Of a stretch of DNA of 64,000 bases, positions 20,467 through 30,480 are shown one piece after another. Within the stretch, counting starts at the first letter, position 1. Each line of letters starts with the position of its first letter. The notes below the pieces were generated by a model that was not told the DNA's origin, ran no database searches, and was given only the letters and a program-made list of their open reading frames with translations. This stretch comes from Lumbricus terrestris. Taxonomy: Eukaryota > Annelida > Clitellata > Crassiclitellata > Lumbricidae. The translations under genes and the position numbers were made by a program. The stretch spans positions 2,869,355 through 2,933,354 of the forward strand of contig OX457040.1 in assembly GCA_949752735.1 (NCBI GenBank). The letters are read 5' to 3'.

Positions 20467-20655
20467 TTCGAAAATTTTATATAGCGCCTCTTCAATGTAG
20501 GCTACTCAGAAGCGCTCCCGACCCAACAGCGGCTAAAGAAGATAGTGTAAAGGTTCTTAAGAAGCAGAGTGGAGTGACCCCTGGGAACTAAGCGCAGAGT
20601 AACACGGAGGCCATTCCAGGTTGCATGAAAAGCGACAGAGAACGAACGACGCTGT
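20467..20655 (-). pseudogene. L2-like LINE C-terminus and tail
   Basis: On the minus strand RRSFSVAFHATWNGLRV and then WVGSASE with a stop match the terminal F-S-V, W-N-G-L and G-S-A-S-E features of the other L2-like relics. The tail has CGGGAGCGCTTCTGAGTAGC and GGCGCTATATAAAATT. 5'-truncated. Confidence 0.78.
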
Positions 20656-20819
20656 CAGGATAACAAAATGTGATATCTTCTGTCGGTCATTAATTTTAAT
20701 TATCGTCACTATCGCTCAAGATGCTTTGATTATACCTAGACTCGCACTAAGACACAACTCTCTCACTGAAAACCAAAAATATTTCGTGGTACTTATAGCA
20801 TCACCTGATTTTATTTCGC

Positions 20820-21400
20820 AGGTGTCTAAAAGTTCGCTCTGGCATATCGATCGCTCGGTCGCAACGTGTGACATTAACAACGATAATATTATTTTGATAG
20901 CATAGAGCCATAGATGATAATCGTCGCCCTCCTCCATGCATCATAGGGACTGGCACTCTCACGGGCAGAGTCGTGGGCTTGTGGCTGAGAAAAACGGTGG
21001 ATGAATACAGATTTTAACGACATCTTAAGTAATCAAAGCGCAGATACAAAAAAAATTGCAGCAGTTTCACACGTTTTATTCTTCACACTATGATGTAGGC
21101 CTACTATAATTAGTTTGGATAACCCGACGTCGCCATGGAAATGTTAGCTTTGCGCTTCCACCTAGCTTCAACCCGCCACTGAGGAGTAGGGTGCCCAGCC
21201 AGCTCCACCCCTCTGTGGCATACGGCGCTGGCCGGATAATATCGGGATTTTGTCCCCCCCACCCCACCGCCCGATTCCGTCTCAGCACCGCGTTCCGCCC
21301 CACCCATTCCATCCATCCGCCATCTTACACTGGCGATATTAATAGTATGCATTTCTGCGTGGAAAACCGGCGCTTTATAAATGTTCAAATATAATTCTAA
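20820..21400. repeat. Duplicated segment (partner 32835-33715)
   Basis: Shared landmarks in order: AGGTGTCTAAAAG, GGACTGGCACTCTCACGGG, TCGTGGGCTTGTGGC, AAAACGGTGGATG, GATTTTAACGACA, GCCATGGAAAT, GGTGCCCAGCCAGCTCCACC, CACCGCCCGATTCCG, AATGTTCAAATA. The partner has two extra insertions. A GAGGAGGGCG-family stretch (minus) at 20905-20965 is part of the shared region. Confidence 0.82.
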
Positions 21401-21827
21401 GTTAATTATTTATTAGTATTGTCATCATTGTTCCTTTACCATGTGATCACCCGCCTAAACTATACGCCTGATTATCTTTATTTCAGTGCATCCGTTTGAA
21501 ACGCGTGTTTAGACTCGCCTTTGTCGAGAAATGACGTCAACAATATGATTTACCTCAATAGAATTGACGTCAAGAACAATGGCAACACGGCTGATAGGCA
21601 ACGAGCCACTGCGCCACCATGCCCCCAATTAGTAATTAGTCTGACCTCGATTAGAACTTGCATATCGTATTATATACACTCCAAAAATAATTACTTTTAT
21701 TCAGTGCATATCTACTGTTCTGTACCTTTAAGCAATCATGATATTGCAATTAATTATTATGAGCATAATCATTTCTATTACAGTATTTATGTGGGCATTG
21801 CTTCAGTGCATATGTTACAGAATTACG
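21401..21827. other. No gene seen
   Basis: AT-rich spacer. The 116-codon plus-strand frame here has no recognisable family and ends in the neighbouring simple repeat. Confidence 0.35.
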
Positions 21828-21950
21828 GACAGAGAAAAAGACACGGGGACAGATTCACATGGATAGACTGAGACGGAAACGGACGGACAGACAAAAAGAC
21901 ACAGAAAGACAGACAGACAGACAAACAGACTAAAGACACATAGACAGACG
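21828..21950. repeat. Degenerate GACA-rich microsatellite
   Basis: GAAAGACAGACAGACAGAC with diverged flanking units, reverse-complement counterpart of the CTGT tract at 10685. Confidence 0.75.
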
Positions 21951-22213
21951 GAGAATTGATGTGTAACCTTAGCAAGATAATTATGTTTTCCATTCGCAAT
22001 CGTCTGATTGGTTATCTGATCTCTTGAATTCATTATCTTCCGAGAATTTATTGCTTCGCTTGAAAAAAAAATAAAAAGAGTCAAAACTCATAGACTTGTG
22101 TTCATACACACTTAAATCGAGCAGTAAAGGTGATCAAAAATGAAAAGCTATAATTATTTTGGACGAACGCGAAAGTTGGGCTGTTGTTCTTGATGCTACG
22201 TCTAGAATGGGAT

Positions 22214-22265
22214 GCAGTGTTGTGTGTTACTCGTTACTAGTTACTAGTTCCTTTTTTGAGGTAAC
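22214..22265. repeat. Possible solitary hAT terminus
   Basis: CAGTGTTGTGTGTTACTCG followed by TTACTAGTTACTAGTT. A CAGTGTTG start with GTTACTCGTTACTAG subterminal runs resembles some animal hAT ends. No matching right end was found. Confidence 0.35.
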
Positions 22266-23289
22266 TATTGCAGTTATTTCTTTTCATTAATTTCCGAATG
22301 ACTGAATTATGAAACATTCTACATTTTTGTCAACGGGGCTTTATAATGTCACAAGACGACTCCACTAACTTTACTTTAAAAAAACTGGATAAAGAGTGTG
22401 ACGCCAGTGTTCTCTGTTATGACATGAGGCGCTGAACAGTGAACATTGTACCTAAAACAAAAAGCGTGAATTAAACACATTTGCTAATAGATGTCATTTA
22501 TACTATAAGTCTCAAAGTTTGCTACCGTATGTGTATTTGAAAGCTTCCCCAAGAAAATCTCCCAAACGACTTCATTTCGCACTACAAGACATTTTTAAAA
22601 TCTTCTCGTGCGAATTTATAGGTCAGTGCGAATATTTTCAGCATATAATTTCTTTTAAAACATGAGATATGGGCATTTTAAACTTCGATGTGGAAGTTTT
22701 AACGACTTGTAACACAGGTTTCATAAGCTTCGTTACCCTTGCACGTTAACTATATCGCGCCGCCATTGCTCAGCAGACGACAGAAAGTTCGCATGACGTC
22801 ATATCTTTACGTCATTTTGCCTCTCTCAGTATCAACTAGGTTATTCATAGGCGCTATCAGTGCATAAACCATGTAGAGAAAGGAGAATGTGGATGCGTTG
22901 AATTATACGGCTACAATTTCACAGCTCTTGACCACCAGAACCACTCAGTGGATGGGGTTGGTGAATCCCCTCACCACGGAGGCCTGCGTGGGGAGAAAAT
23001 AATTTTTTTTGCTATTTCCAGACATCCGCTCGACCATGAACATGCAAATGCTCTGTGCTCAGTTGTAAGAGGAGCAGCAGTCCTTAAGCTGGCCCTGAGG
23101 GGAGGGGGGGCATTGAAATGAAGGGTCAAAGACTTCATTTTCTTGAACTCGCCATAAGAGGCTGGTGACCAGACTCAATGCTCGTCTCCCAATTGCTGAC
23201 ATGCATGCAACGCCCCAGGAGGACATGCTTCTTGAATGAATTTAAATTCAGTAATGTCTTCTATAATATGCCTACTAAAGTTATTCACA
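22266..23289. other. No recognised gene
   Basis: Unclassified. GCGTGAATTAAACACATTTG at 22465 belongs to the dispersed ACACCT-core family. Short poly-T and GGGGAGGGGGGG runs occur. Confidence 0.35.
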
Positions 23290-23375
23290 AGTGCTGTAAT
23301 ATGCCGAACAAATTTCTGTCTAGGGTAACGACCTCTGTTGTCATAGATCCTGGTCAAATCGTATCCATCCATGTA
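23290..23375 (+). repeat. Dispersed repeat family C
   Basis: AAGTGCTGTAATATGCCGAA, TAGGGTAACGACCTCTGTTG, TCATAGATCCTGGTCAAATC. Confidence 0.7.
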
Positions 23376-23404
23376 CCTACTAAGCAAAATTGCAATTGAA
23401 TACA

Positions 23405-24115
23405 TCTTTACTAGCTGGAGTACCCGGCGTTGCCCGGGAAATTTTGTATTTCGGAAACCCCCCCCCCCAACCCCCAACCCCCGCGCCCACCCCACAACAC
23501 GCCACCACTAACTCCGACCTCGACCGGTGCGCCACACGTGAAATTTCGCTTTTCGGGATTTTTTCTCCCCAATCAAATTTTCTCACTCCCTCACCCGTGC
23601 CACCACTAACTCCGACCTCCACCGGTGCGCCCCCCGTGAAATTAATTTTTTGGGAAAATATTCTTCTCCCAAATTTACCCCTCCCCCACCCCTCGAAAAG
23701 ACGCCACCACTAACTCCGACCACCCGTGAAATTTTGGTTTTCATGAAAAAATTTCCTTCAAATTTCCCCACCCATCCCCCACCTCCACCACAACACGCCT
23801 CCACTAACTCCGACCACCACCGGTACGCCACCCGCAAAATTTTGGTTTTCGGGAAAACATTTTCCCCACAAATTTTCCCCCCAACCCCCTCCCCTACCCC
23901 TCCACAACACGCCACCACTAACTCCGACCTCCAACGGTACGCCACCCATGAAATTTTGTGTTTCGGGGGAAAAAAATTCCCCAAATCGCCCCCCCAAAAA
24001 AATTCCCCCTCCCCACCCCACTCTACAACACGCCACCACTAACCTCCGACCTCCACCGGTACGCCACTCGTGAAATTTTGATTTTCGGGGAAAATGTTTT
24101 CCCCCCATTACCCCC
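23405..24115. repeat. C-rich minisatellite headed by a CCGG hairpin module
   Basis: Begins CTAGCTGGAGTACCCGGCG, TTGCCCGGGAAATTTTG (stem CCCGG 23423-23427 with CCGGG 23434-23438). Then about six units of roughly 100 bp: CACAACACGCCACCACTAAC, TCCGACCTCCACCGGTACGC, CACCCGTGAAATTTTGG, TTTTCGGGAAAA, and a run of C. Opposing 96-133 codon frames are composition artefacts. Confidence 0.82.
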
Positions 24116-24121
24116 ACCGTC

Positions 24122-24352
24122 CACAATGATAATTATTGCAAATCTTATCATAAATATTTCAATCTGTATTTTTTATGGGCATTGCTTCAATGCATCATGT
24201 TGTACAGCGTATTTGAAAATGAGACAAAGAATAATTATCTGGTTGTAGTCGTTTTTACTAATCTAAGCAGCGCACATCTACTGCATTATGCAACGAGAAA
24301 CACGATATCAAAAATCTCAAAGTGGACATTTCAAATTAGTACCGTATTTCAC
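24122..24352. repeat. Left part of a duplicated target locus (partner 31139-31370)
   Basis: CAATGATAATTATTG, TTGTACAGCGTATTTG, ACATTTCAAATTAGTACCG match 31139-31370. At 24353 the match stops and resumes at 29731, so 5.38 kb is inserted relative to the paralogue. Confidence 0.85.
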
Positions 24353-24447
24353 GAAGCAGGACGTTTTGGCGCCGCCGTTTTGGCGCCGGACGTTTTGGCG
24401 CCGCCGTTTTGGCGCCGCCGTTTTGGCGCCGGACGTTTTGGCGCCGG

Positions 24448-25079
24448 AATTTTTTTCTCCCTCATTCTAAAGTATAAAAATTATCAAATTGTAGGTAATT
24501 TTAGGCGGTTCATTTACGCACATTTTGAGTTAAATTTTGTGATGATATTCCACGCCGTTCAAAAGTTATGCCCGATATAGCTCAGAATGTATGTTCGACG
24601 TACACTCCTCACTTGATCTGAAAGGGTCAAAGCTGGTTTTTATTCGTATTAGGTAATACCACAATTAAATTTCATTGGAGCTGGATTGCTGAAAATGTTC
24701 TTCCTTAAACTGGGGTTGCATTGATGAACAATCCAACTCCGATTTAAGCAAAAGTATGTTTGTCTGTGTTCAAAAATCTGATGTTAAGTATTTTTTGTCG
24801 CAATGTAATATGACTTCCTTAATTGTTTTATGGTATGGTAGTGAGTATAGTCAATGTGGTCACATGATGTACATGTAGTTAAGCTTTTGAATAATAATTG
24901 TTGCAATCGTATCTGGCATTCAATAAAATCAGAAAACTGCCGCTATATTAGAACATTAGCCGGGTACCCGGCAGGGCTTTTTAACGTGCAGCTATACACA
25001 AAATGTGCATTTGTAATCGAATTTGTGCATTTGTAGAAGCACTTACGTACAGTTAAAACTAGCCAAAATATCATTGTCC
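24448..25079. other. Interior of the 5.4 kb insertion, unclassified
   Basis: AT-rich. TTAGCCGGGTACCCGGCAGG near 24956 recalls the CCCGG module at 23423. No gene recognised. Confidence 0.4.
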
Positions 25080-25084
25080 TCCCT

Positions 25085-25375
25085 TTAGAAGTAATTTACC
25101 ATTGGTTCGAATTGTTCATTATTGCAGTTATAATAAAAAGGTGTCCCACTGCAAATGTGTGCCAACACTAAAGAAGGTGTGCAATTGCCAATTTTTGCCA
25201 ACACTAAAGAAGGTGTGCTATGGCCAATTTTTGCCAACACTAAAGAAGGTGTGCAATTGCCAATTTTTGCCAACACTAAAGAAGGTGTGCTATGGCCAAT
25301 TTTTGCCAACACTAAAGAAGGTGTGCAATTGTCAATTTTTGCGAAACCTTAACATATCCATTGGTTCGAATTGTT
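25085..25375 (-). repeat. Minisatellite, GCACACC family, minus orientation
   Basis: Five to six units of about 35 bp: CCAACACTAAAGAAGGTGTG followed by CAATTGCCAATTTTTG or CTATGGCCAATTTTTG, alternating in a two-unit register. ATTGGTTCGAATTGTT occurs at both edges. Opposite orientation to 27315-28400. Confidence 0.88.
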
Positions 25376-25429
25376 AAGAGTTGTTTGTTTAGTAATTCGA
25401 ACTAGTTGTAAGTGTTGATACTGTTAATA

Positions 25430-25575
25430 TCTTAACATTTTGCTATTAGTATATACACGAACAGTTTCTTTACACGTCTACATACATTGTATGCAAAAAA
25501 TCATAGGTCGGATACTGTTAAAAGATTGTTTTTCCCCGTTGTATCATTTTAAGACAATGTAACATTTGCATAATC
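25430..25575. repeat. hAT-interior homology
   Basis: TATATACACGAA, CATACATTGTATGC, AAATCATAGGTCGGATACTG, TTAAAAGATTGTTTTT and AAGACAATG match the right interior of the hATs at 13190-13290 and 49630-49730. No hAT end is seen at this spot. Confidence 0.65.
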
Positions 25576-25904
25576 AGAGAACTCCGCAACTAACCAGAGA
25601 GCGACTAACCAAAGCTACTTCCGGTGGTGCCAGAAATAATATTAAAAAGCAAAAATTTTACACAGGAGAAATGCGTCGTTTATTATGACGTATGTTCTCA
25701 TCGTTCCATTGAAACTGATGACAATTATCTCAGTAAGATTTAATGGAACTGTTGACAGCGTTGTAAACGGGCGCTATAGAAATTGTTAGATTAGACTTGA
25801 ATCAGTAAACTGATACAAAATGGATCGAATATGTTTATTATATAGCTGTATGGGAAGCTAAATTGAGAGGCGCTTAACCCTTATAGGGTCAATATTTTTC
25901 TCAA
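25576..25904. other. No gene seen
   Basis: Unclassified spacer inside the 5.4 kb insertion. Confidence 0.4.
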
Positions 25905-26250
25905 CCGATTTGGGTGCCCCTCAAGACCAGCACCTCATCGTGGTGATGGGGTGGCAACAGACAAGTAAGGTATCTCCTGCTATGGCTATTCCATCAGTGG
26001 TGAAGGTTTATCCGAAGGACCACCTATGGCGTCACGCGAGGTGGACGGGCCTAGCAGGAACACCGAAAACGGCTGGCGAACGCGGGCGTCACCCACCGGG
26101 ATGGAGTTCCCTCGCCAGGCCGAGAACAAGTGCGTCTTAGCACAAAGAGGGTATGCCAGATGAGTGTCGATGCGCTGGCAATAAAGACAAAACACGATTG
26201 AAATCTGATGCCAGGTAAATTACCAGGAACATGCCGGTTCGGACCAGTGG
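25905..26250 (+). mobile_element. RTE-like LINE 5' leader fragment
   Basis: Contains GACCAGCACCTCATCGTGGT, GATGGGGTGGCAACAGACAA and a GC-rich stretch with GATGGAGTTCCCTCGCCAGG. The reverse complement of 26135-26200 matches 45243-45310 (GATTTCAATCG, TTGCCAGCGCATCG, CTCATCTGGCA). An endonuclease fragment of this LINE type follows at 26770, so this is probably its leader. Confidence 0.5.
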
Positions 26251-26735
26251 CGGCGCCAGGATTTCAGGTTTGGGGGGGGGTTGAAGCCCCAAGCCTTCCT
26301 TCCTCCAAGAGGCGCAACTAAAACATTTTCTTCCCAGGGCGATCATATTGCAATCGCGAAGCTGCGAGTGCCAAACGCATGAACGAAGCCCATACCGACC
26401 AAGGGTTTTACAAGAAATTGTGCACTGGCACAAACGCGCTCCACATAAATATATCATTGCAAGATGTAGTTGGAGATTGAGTGAGTTATTTAAACGAAGT
26501 CATGAGTAATTGTCGAGGTTTTAGATTTTTGGTGTGTCCGGCCGCAATCCTAGATTAATCTCCGAATTATCATAAACAAAGGTGTCCAATTCAGATAGCA
26601 CAAGAGAATGGGAGGTCCTCAAACGTGTCCGCGTAAAGTTTATGCCGTGCCCGCGCTGTACCGTTATATACATTTCCCACGTTTTGCTTTGGGGGGGGGG
26701 GGGGCTGAGCCGCATTTAGGGTCCACGGCTCCATT
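26251..26735. mobile_element. Possible decayed hAT between LINE leader and endonuclease
   Basis: CCAGTGGCGGCGCCAGGA and GGGGGGGGTTG at 26251-26283 resemble the left end of the hAT at 47898. A run of at least 14 G and GCTGAGCCGCATTTAGGG lies near 26693-26724. No inverted right end or 8 bp duplication could be shown. Confidence 0.35.
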
Positions 26736-26769
26736 CGAGCGATGAGTGCTGGGCCGTACAGTCAGCTGC

Positions 26770-27150
26770 CGAAAGGAAAATCAAGATGGCGAGAGACGTG
26801 GTGTCAGTGGGCACATGGAAAGTTCGCACACTGAGCGAAGCAGGCAAGATGCAGCTGCTGCAGGAGGACATGAAGCCTTACTGGGATACAAGCCTATTAA
26901 CGATAGGATAACAATGGCTAGGTTCGGTGCACAGCCGTTCAACATAACGGTGATCCAGATATATGCACCGACATCAGCAAGTGCGGAAGAGGATATAGAG
27001 GAATTTAATGGCGATTTGGCGGAGACGATAGACGAGGTGTACAAGAGTGAAATACTAATAATATGGTGGGACTGGAATGCAAAGATGGCAACGGATAGCA
27101 ATGGTTGGGAGAGGATCATGGTCAAATTTGGCTACCGCGACCGGAATGAA
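26770..27150 (+). pseudogene. RTE-like LINE APE endonuclease, internally deleted
   Basis: The endonuclease nicks target DNA to prime reverse transcription. The first frame gives MARDVVSVGTWKVRTLSEAG and KMQLLQEDMK, the N-terminal T-W-N-V-R-T-L region. After a frame change near 26875 the frame ending at 27225 gives ITMARFGAQPFNITVIQIYA, PTSASAEEDIEEF and WDWNAKM. The catalytic GDWNAK-type motif has W for G. The segment normally between these parts is deleted, and the rest of the LINE is absent. Confidence 0.8.
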
Positions 27151-27240
27151 CCGTTTTGGCGCTTCAATTGCGCTATAACAATTGCTCCAGCGGTCTATTT
27201 CCGGTTTAGTTTACAAACGCGATAAACACATCAATCCGAA
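27150..27240. repeat. Internal copy of the 5.4 kb element's right terminus, inverted
   Basis: CGTTTTGGCGCTTCAATTGC, GCTATAACA and GTCTATTTCCGGTTTAGTTT match the reverse complement of 29600-29655 (GGCGCCGCCATTGCGCTATA, GTCTATTTCCGGTTCAGTG). It could be the left end of a 2.6 kb element ending at 29730. Confidence 0.65.
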
Positions 27241-27314
27241 GTTATCGTTTAGGGTTTGATATCTATTTTTCAAGTTTCATTCAGTAATGTAATCATCATT
27301 CGTATTTTTGGAAC

Positions 27315-28400
27315 CTATAATAATTGCACACCTTCTTTAGTGTTGGCACACATTTGCAGTTGGACACATTTATATTTCAATTGCAACAATGAACAATTCG
27401 AACCAATGGATTTCTTTAGGTTTCTAAAAAATTGGCAATTACACACCTTTTTAGTGTTGGCAAAAAATGGCAATTGCACACCTTCTTTAGTGTTGGCACA
27501 CATTTGCAGTTGGACACATTTATATTTCAATTGCAACAATGAACAATTCGAACCAATGGATTTCTTTAGGATTCTAAAAAATTGGCCATAGCACACCTTC
27601 TTTAGTGTTGGCAGAAATCGGCAATTGCACACCTTCTTTACTGTTGGCACACATTTTCAGTGGGACACCTTTATATTACAATTGCAATAATGAACAATTC
27701 GAACCAATAGATTTGTTTAGGTTTCTAAAAAATAGGCAATTACACACCTTTTTAGTGTTGGCAAAAATTGGCAATTGCACACCTTCTTTACTGTTGGCAC
27801 ACATTTGCAGTGGGACACCTTTATATTACAATTGCAATAATGAACAATTCCAACCAATGGATTTGTTTAGGTTTCTAAAAAATTGGCAATTACACACCTT
27901 TTTTAGTGTTGGCAAAAATTGGCAATTGCACACCTTCGTTACTGTTGGCACACATTTGCAGTGGGACACCTTTATATTATAATTGCAATAATGAACAATT
28001 CGAACCTATGGATTTCTTTAGGTTTCTAAAAAATTGGCCATAGCACACCTTCTTTAGTGTTGGCAGAAATTGGCAATTGCACACCTTCTTTACTGTTGGC
28101 ACACATTTTCAGTGGGACACCTTTATATTACAATTGCAATAATGAACAATTCGAACCAATAGATTTGTTTAGGTTTAAAAAAAAATTGGCAATTACACAC
28201 CTTTTTAAGTGTTGGCAAAAATTGGCATTTGCACACCTTCTTTAGTGTTGGCAGAAATTGGCAATTGCACACCTTCTTTAGTGTTGGCAAAAATTGGCAA
28301 TTGCACACCTTCTTTAGTGTTGGCACACATTTGCAGTTGCACACCTTTTTATTATAATTGCAATTATGGACATTTCAAAACAATGGACTTTTTAAAAGAA
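27315..28400 (+). repeat. Minisatellite, GCACACC family, plus orientation
   Basis: Long units (about 150-190 bp): GGCAATTGCACACCTTCTTT, AGTGTTGGCACACATTTGCA, GTGGGACACCTTTATATTAC, AATTGCAATAATGAACAATT, CGAACCAATGGATTTGTTTA. The final units shorten to about 35 bp as at 25085. The several 62-125 codon frames, including overlapping minus-strand ones, are the repeat read through. Confidence 0.9.
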
Positions 28401-28836
28401 CTGTCGCTTTTGTCTTTATTACAGCATATTCATTGTTGTCACTAAAGTCTGTATTTCCTCGATCTATCGTGCTAAAATCTTATGTCATCTTAAAGTTCTT
28501 ATTTCTATACTAAGCTAAATAGGCCCACTCTTAGCGGGACTTTCTCTCTTTGGTGGGCCTGTTTTTTTTCAATCATTCGATGTGACATCCTCTGCTTTGA
28601 TCGCTTGTACTTTATTAATCTGCTACCTCACATGTCTTATAATTTGTTATTAAATAAGGTATTTGTTTAAAAAATCCAGCTTCTATTTCACCGGCAAAAA
28701 ATCTCCTTTCAGCTTCAATTGTTCAAGCATTCGTCGGAACTTCCGCCGCTTTTTCGCATTTAAAAGACTCTTCATCGAGCTTACAAATCTCAAGCGTTCT
28801 TTTCTTGATCATATCTTCCATTTCTCATGCGTTCGC
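28401..28836. other. No gene seen
   Basis: Unclassified AT-rich sequence inside the 5.4 kb insertion. Confidence 0.4.
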
Positions 28837-28840
28837 TTAA

Positions 28841-29474
28841 CCCGTTGGAGGTGAGGTGGGGTGTGACACACCCCAGAGGCATTCTACTTTAAATTTTTAG
28901 CGGAAAACATAGAGCCAGTTCTAATTATTTTTTTCTACCTTTGTGAATATGAAATACGGACACTTTACCACAATTTCAGGTAATTTGAACGAACAGTTAT
29001 TTTTTATTTTTTTGCATATTCAAAGGAAATTGCATTTTTTCGTATACAAACAATTATACATGTTGATTTTATGAGCCATGATTTGGCATGCTAGTGTGCC
29101 TTGAACACGTCAATTTTGTGTTGGCATTGAGAAGGCTGACGACAATGATGGCTAAAGCATTTTATGTTGTATTAAAAATATATATTATGGTTATTCGTGC
29201 ATTTGATAATGTTGCACATGAGGACCCAAACTTGCATGGGTTAAGTAGCCTACACATTGGATGGTCCACCTTCTGGCCGTCTAATATGGATTGAAAGCAG
29301 ATATTTGTTTGTGGTAATTGTCTGTTTAGTTGATTATTGATCATAGAAGAACAGTTTAACTCAACTTAGTATTTTCCATTTGATATCGTGGCTTGAAAAT
29401 AAAAATATGTATTGGGGTTTGTCAAACCCCACCTCACCTCTGGCGTTACAAATCGTCACCTCACCTCCAAAGGG
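28841..29474. mobile_element. piggyBac-like non-autonomous element (634 bp)
   Basis: TTAA at 28837-28840 and 29475-29478 flanks termini CCCGTTGGAGGTGAGGTG and CACCTCACCTCCAAAGGG. Palindromes GGGGTGTGACACACCCC (28858-28874) and GGGGTTTGTCAAACCCC (29414-29430) lie 17 bp from the left end and 44 bp from the right end. Canonical piggyBac has a palindromic sub-terminal repeat 16 bp from one end and 44 bp from the other. The interior has no transposase. Confidence 0.85.
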
Positions 29475-29865
29475 TTAATAAATCCAGCTCCATTTAAACC
29501 AGGAATATTTTCATCGATCCAGCTTCAATTAACGCAACAACAAGCCGTACATTCACTTTCTATTTCAGCGAGGATTTCGTCAATTTGTTTCACGCGTCGT
29601 ATACACTGAACCGGAAATAGACTGCAAAACGCAAATATTATAGCGCAATGGCGGCGCCAAAACGGCGGCGCCAAAACGGCGGCGCCAAAACGGCGGCGCC
29701 AAAACGGCGGCGCCAAAAAGTCACGTACCGCGTATTTCACCGTTTCGGTGCATTATGTTATATATGCACTGATAATAATTATGCAAATGAATCATGTCAA
29801 TACATGGACTAATTGGGCGACTTGATCAAGTCCTTTGTTCGGCTGCTCAACTCATTGACCGCATA

Positions 29866-30480
29866 TATATGGCTAAATATGCCTTTGTCTATGCCCATAG
29901 GTGCAATCACGTCCTAAAAGTTGGGGGGGACCATAATGAATGACGTCCTAAAAGTTGGGGAGACCATAATAATAAAGTTAGGGGACCACTCAAAAGTTAG
30001 GGGGACGCGTCCCGTGGGTCTCATAGGGTGGTTGCGCCTATGTCTATGCCTATATGCGTGACGCTCTTCACTGGCTCCCTGTTTCACAACGCATCTCCTA
30101 CCGAGTTGTTGCGCTTGTTTGGTGATGCCTTCTTGATTTTGCTCCATCATACATGTCTAGCTTTTGTCGACCTTTCTCCGACCATGCAGCTCTACCATCG
30201 AGCTCTTCGCTCTACGGCAACGGGGAATTTTTGGTGCCGCACACTGCGCTCTGCTGTCCATGGTGACTTAATGGATCCTTTCACTCGCTCTGCAACAATG
30301 CAAAGGCGTTCATTCTCTGTGGTTGGTCCAACAACCTGGAATGGACTTCCCTTGACTATGCGACACCTCCCAAGCTCTTCTCAATTTCACAAGCTGTTGA
30401 AGACTAGGTTTCTTTCCGATGATCTCGGTCGGGAGCGCCTCTGAGTAGGTACCTTGAAGGGGCGCTATATAAATTACGAT
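29866..30480 (+). pseudogene. L2-like LINE C-terminal fragment, interrupted by the MITE
   Basis: After the 147 bp MITE the frame first gives AYMRDALHWLPVSQRISYRV, then shifts to the 30028-30444 frame, which includes QRRSFSVVGPTTWNGLPLTM and FHKLLKTRFL. The tail CGGGAGCGCCTCTGAGTAGG, ACCTTGAAGGGGCGCTATAT and (GAATGAAT) ends it. It is the duplicate of the copy at 31485. Confidence 0.83.
29896..30042. mobile_element. Tiny hAT MITE (147 bp)
   Basis: Ends CATAGGTGCAATCAC and GTGGTTGCGCCTATG (two mismatches in 15). TCTATGCC is duplicated at 29888-29895 and 30043-30050. The paralogue at 31499-31515 has the target once and no insert, proving the insertion. Internally GTCCTAAAAGTTGGGG occurs twice. 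Confidence 0.92.

Larger units (their letters stand above)
24353..29730. mobile_element. 5.4 kb insertion with inverted TTTTGGCGCC terminal arrays
   Basis: The left end holds six TTTTGGCGCC copies (24364-24446, spacing 14-15 bp, linkers GCCG or GGACG). The right end holds five copies of the complement (29651-29719). CGTATTTCAC is directly repeated at 24343-24352 and 29731-29740, a 10 bp target duplication, and a paralogue without the insert is at 31139-31866. Palindromic tandem arrays at both ends are a foldback-type structure, and a 9-10 bp duplication is usual for Mutator-like elements. No transposase was recognised. The interior is a mosaic of minisatellites, RTE pieces, hAT-like sequence and a piggyBac-like element. 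Confidence 0.75.

Noticed and set aside
23583..24126. 133- and 122-codon minus-strand frames, 130-codon plus-strand frame
   Set aside because: Opposite strands are open over the same C-rich minisatellite, a composition effect.
24353..24450. Cell-cycle promoter with E2F sites
   Set aside because: The sites are part of an inverted element-terminal array, and no transcript or gene is recognisable nearby.
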